From NCBI GenBank assembly GCA_964449895.1, contig CAYVBY010000003.1, forward strand, positions 62,001 through 126,000: 64,000 nucleotides of DNA, read 5' to 3'. Below, piece after piece: positions 61,848 through 64,000 of the stretch (positions are counted from its first letter, which is position 1; each line of letters starts with the position of its first letter). This DNA comes from Intestinibacter sp964449895. Its GTDB lineage: Bacteria; Bacillota; Clostridia; Peptostreptococcales; Peptostreptococcaceae. The position numbers and the translations under genes were made by a program. Below the pieces are notes generated by a model, which saw only the letters and a program-made list of their open reading frames with translations, was not told where the DNA came from and ran no database searches.

Positions 61848-62366
61848 ATGAAGACACTAATAACTTATTCAAGCCAAACTGGAAATACTAAGAAATTGGC
61901 AGAAGGTATTTACAAACATATAAATAAAAACAATAAGTTTGATTTGGATATTATGCCTATAAGTGAAGTTGAAAATATTAAGGATTACGAAGTTATTTTA
62001 ATTGGATATTGGGTAGATAAAGGTGGACCTAATAAGGAAGCTGCTTTATTTATGGAAAAGATATCTAATAAAAAAATAGGAATATTTGCTACATTGGGTG
62101 CTTATCCAGATTCTAGACATGCATTTGAAAGTTTGGTAGCAGGAGAGGATTTAATAAAAGAAAATAATGAAGTAATAGGAAAATATATATGTCAAGGTTC
62201 AGTATCACCTAAGCTAATAAATTATTTTAAAACTTTAGGTCCTAATAATCATCATAGTATATCAGAAGAAAAATTGAAAAGATATAAAATTGCAGAACTT
62301 CATCCAAATGAAATAGAAATGCAAAGTGCTGCAATATTATTTGAAGAAAGACTAAGTATCGTTTAG
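61848..62366 (+). CDS. Flavodoxin-family protein
   Basis: A 172-residue protein, start ATG 61848 after GTGGAGGATAT. The phosphate loop 'TYSSQTGNTKKLAEGIY' binds FMN, followed by 'DYEVILIGYWVDKGGPNKEA' and 'GIFATLGAYPDSRHAFE'. It is probably the electron donor for the NifH-like reductase encoded 12 bases downstream. An iron-repressed flavodoxin replacing ferredoxin under iron limitation is a known pattern and agrees with the Fur box. Confidence 0.88.
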   Translation: MKTLITYSSQTGNTKKLAEGIYKHINKNNKFDLDIMPISEVENIKDYEVILIGYWVDKGGPNKEAALFMEKISNKKIGIFATLGAYPDSRHAFESLVAGEDLIKENNEVIGKYICQGSVSPKLINYFKTLGPNNHHSISEEKLKRYKIAELHPNEIEMQSAAILFEERLSIV

Positions 62367-62377
62367 GAGGAATAATT

Positions 62378-63130
62378 TTGAAAGAAATTAGGAAAATAGC
62401 AATATATGGTAAGGGTGGGATCGGAAAATCTACGACTACATCTAATCTATCTGCAGCATTATCACATTTAGGTTTAAAGGTTATGCAAATAGGATGTGAT
62501 CCAAAGGCAGATTCAACAAAAAATCTAATGGGAGGAAAGAGAATTCCAACTGTATTAGAGCAATTAAAGGAAAAAGGAAATGATTTAACATTAGAAGATA
62601 TAGTTTTTACTGGATATAATGGAGTACTTTGTGTTGAATCAGGAGGACCAACACCAGGTATAGGTTGTGCAGGTAGAGGAATTATATCAGCTTTTGAAAA
62701 GCTAGAAGAATTAGAAGCATTTGAACATTACAATCCAGATATAGTTTTATATGATGTACTTGGCGATGTAGTTTGTGGTGGATTTGCTATGCCTATAAGA
62801 GGTGGATATGCAGATGAAGTTTATATAGTATCATCAGGAGAAATGATGTCACTTTATGCAGCATCAAATATAAGTTCAGCTATTAAAAACTTCAGAAGTA
62901 GAGGATATGCAAGATTAAAAGGTCTTATATTAAATTCAAAAAACATTGAAAATGAAGTAGAAATTGTTCAAAAGGCAGTAGATGAAATTGAAACAAATAT
63001 AGTACATGTAATACCTAGAAGTGGTGAAATACAAGTAGCTGAAAATGCTGGAGGAACAGTATTTGAGTTTTTAAATGAGTCAGAAATGAAAGATATATAC
63101 ATTGAATTAGCAAATAAAATAATAGCGTAA
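62378..63130 (+). CDS. NifH-like (nitrogenase iron protein family) reductase
   Basis: A 250-residue member of the NifH/BchL/CfbC group, start TTG 62378 behind TTTAGGAGGAATAATT. P-loop 'YGKGGIGKST', 'GCDPKADST', and both bridging cysteines of the shared 4Fe-4S cluster are present ('GPTPGIGCAGRG' and 'VLGDVVCGGFAMPIR'). It hands electrons to a NifDK-like partner using ATP. It has no nif neighbours and is shorter than dinitrogenase reductases, while an iron/cobalamin-type binding protein follows. A nitrogenase-like reductase of a tetrapyrrole, chelator or other substrate is likelier than N2 fixation. The catalytic partner should lie downstream, outside the window. Confidence 0.88.
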   Translation: MKEIRKIAIYGKGGIGKSTTTSNLSAALSHLGLKVMQIGCDPKADSTKNLMGGKRIPTVLEQLKEKGNDLTLEDIVFTGYNGVLCVESGGPTPGIGCAGRGIISAFEKLEELEAFEHYNPDIVLYDVLGDVVCGGFAMPIRGGYADEVYIVSSGEMMSLYAASNISSAIKNFRSRGYARLKGLILNSKNIENEVEIVQKAVDEIETNIVHVIPRSGEIQVAENAGGTVFEFLNESEMKDIYIELANKIIA

Positions 63131-63152
63131 GTTAATAGAGGAGGATATTAAA

Positions 63153-64000
63153 ATGAATAAAAAAGCAAAAGTAATAGCAATGATGTTATCAGTAATAATG
63201 GTGGGAGGAGTATTTACAGGTTGTGCTCAAAATACAAATACATCATCTCAAATAGAATCTCAAGCTAAAAAAGAAGGAAAATTTACATTAGAATATACTG
63301 ATGTGATGAAAGATCAAGGATTTACAGAGCCTATAGTTTTAGAAAAAGAACCAGAAAGAGTAGTAAGTATAACAGCAGCAACAACTCCATTATTATTTAA
63401 AATGGGAGTTTCACTTGTAGGTGTACCTAATTCTTCAATATACGAAATACCAGAAGATTATGAAGGAGAATTATTACAAACACTTATGTCTGATGATTTT
63501 GATATAGAAACAGTTGTTTCGCTTAATCCAGATTTAGTTATAATGCCAGCATCATCTCAAGAGCAATACGGAAAAACTTTAGAAGAATCAAATATACCAG
63601 TTTATTATACAAATGGTGGACATTCAACTAATGTATCAGCTTACGAATCAACATATCAAGAAGCTAAGGCAATTATAAATGCTTTTGATAAAGATTCAGA
63701 AGCTGGAAAAGAAGTATTAAAATCATATGAAGATTTAAAAGAAAAAATGAAACAAAGTAAAGTAGATTTAGAAGGTAAATCAGTTATGGTACTTGCTACA
63801 ACTCAATATATACAATCAAAAGCTGGAACAGTAGGTTCTATGGCAGATATAATAGGTTTAACTAATGTTTTTGAAAATGATCAAACAGGTATGGTTCCAC
63901 TTGATCAAGAAACAACTATGGAATATGATCCAGATGTAGTAATATTTGTAGGAAGCAGTATGTCAATAGAAGAAAATAAAGCAACTGCAGAAGCTGAATT
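63153..64000 (+). CDS. Iron-siderophore/cobalamin-type ABC substrate-binding lipoprotein, 3' truncated
   Basis: The frame starts at ATG 63153 after AGAGGAGGATATTAAA and runs off the window (about 282 codons visible). Lipoprotein signal 'MMLSVIMVGGVFTGC' places the anchor at Cys24. 'EPERVVSITAATTPLLFKMG' and 'VVSLNPDLVIMPASSQEQYG' match the BtuF/FhuD class of binding proteins for iron chelates, heme or cobalamin. It lies 22 bases after the NifH-like gene, so import and reduction of one ligand may be linked. Permease and ATPase genes are expected next. Confidence 0.88.
   Translation, partial: MNKKAKVIAMMLSVIMVGGVFTGCAQNTNTSSQIESQAKKEGKFTLEYTDVMKDQGFTEPIVLEKEPERVVSITAATTPLLFKMGVSLVGVPNSSIYEIPEDYEGELLQTLMSDDFDIETVVSLNPDLVIMPASSQEQYGKTLEESNIPVYYTNGGHSTNVSAYESTYQEAKAIINAFDKDSEAGKEVLKSYEDLKEKMKQSKVDLEGKSVMVLATTQYIQSKAGTVGSMADIIGLTNVFENDQTGMVPLDQETTMEYDPDVVIFVGSSMSIEENKATAEAE

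Noticed and set aside
62378..63130. NifH-like gene as evidence of nitrogen fixation
   Set aside because: No nif neighbours, a Fur box and a chelate-binding lipoprotein point to a nitrogenase-like reductase with another substrate.

Overview
The window is AT-rich chromosomal DNA from a low-GC Gram-positive anaerobe. The likely source is a gut-type member of the Peptostreptococcaceae or a related clostridium. The evidence is strong AGGAGG ribosome-binding sites, T-box control of ilvBN, an [FeFe]-hydrogenase-like sensor, ferredoxin-dependent 2-oxoacid oxidoreductase genes with butyrate kinase, and the secG/rnr/smpB/ssrA order typical of clostridia. The exact genus cannot be fixed from sequence reading alone.

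Layout. 1-2.0 kb: end of an ECF-type importer (double ATPase, S component). 2.3-9.8 kb: a 2515-residue secreted protein built of GLUG and PEGA-like repeats, with a C-terminal region resembling the transcobalamin-like DUF4430 domain. 10-20.3 kb: a sensory hydrogenase-like protein, then secG, rnr, a DUF1653-like gene, smpB and tmRNA; ilvD, an AEC permease and a GntR regulator sit between secG and rnr. 20.4-28.2 kb: an accessory zone with a frameshifted XRE regulator, an IS256-type remnant and a MATE remnant. It also holds a compact radical-SAM peptide (RiPP) locus: YkgJ-like protein, radical SAM enzyme, candidate precursor, PqqD-like protein, second candidate precursor. 28.3-32.7 kb: five co-directional genes centred on an unusual P1B-type ATPase, four of them carrying an HMA-like domain with a PGR-x-R-type motif in place of CxxC; this resembles ferrosome (fez) loci. 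32.8-38.3 kb: a MATE pump under a perfect palindrome, ilvBN behind a leucine (CUA) T-box, and an aminotransferase. 38.5-46.8 kb: ion channel, Nudix enzyme plus PLD-helicase pair, DUF2284 protein, MATE pump, NCS2 purine permease. 46.9-52 kb: an IclR regulator divergent from a four-subunit 2-oxoacid:ferredoxin oxidoreductase operon and butyrate kinase. 52.3-59 kb: a MATE pump and an ABC transporter/two-component module. 59-61 kb: DUF3786 protein and a methyltransferase. 61-64 kb: an AraC regulator divergent from a flavodoxin, NifH-like, iron/cobalamin-type binding-protein operon with a good Fur box; the last gene runs off the window.

How the parts fit. Branched-chain metabolism recurs (ilvD, ilvBN, possible branched-chain oxoacid oxidation with butyrate kinase). 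Metal and cofactor handling recurs (ECF importer, PGR-type ATPase cluster, Fur-linked nitrogenase-like operon). The most promising little-described systems are the RiPP locus with a broken regulator, the PGR-motif ATPase cluster, the nitrogenase-like operon, and the giant DUF4430-like surface protein beside an ECF importer. All assignments come from reading the sequence; no database search was run.
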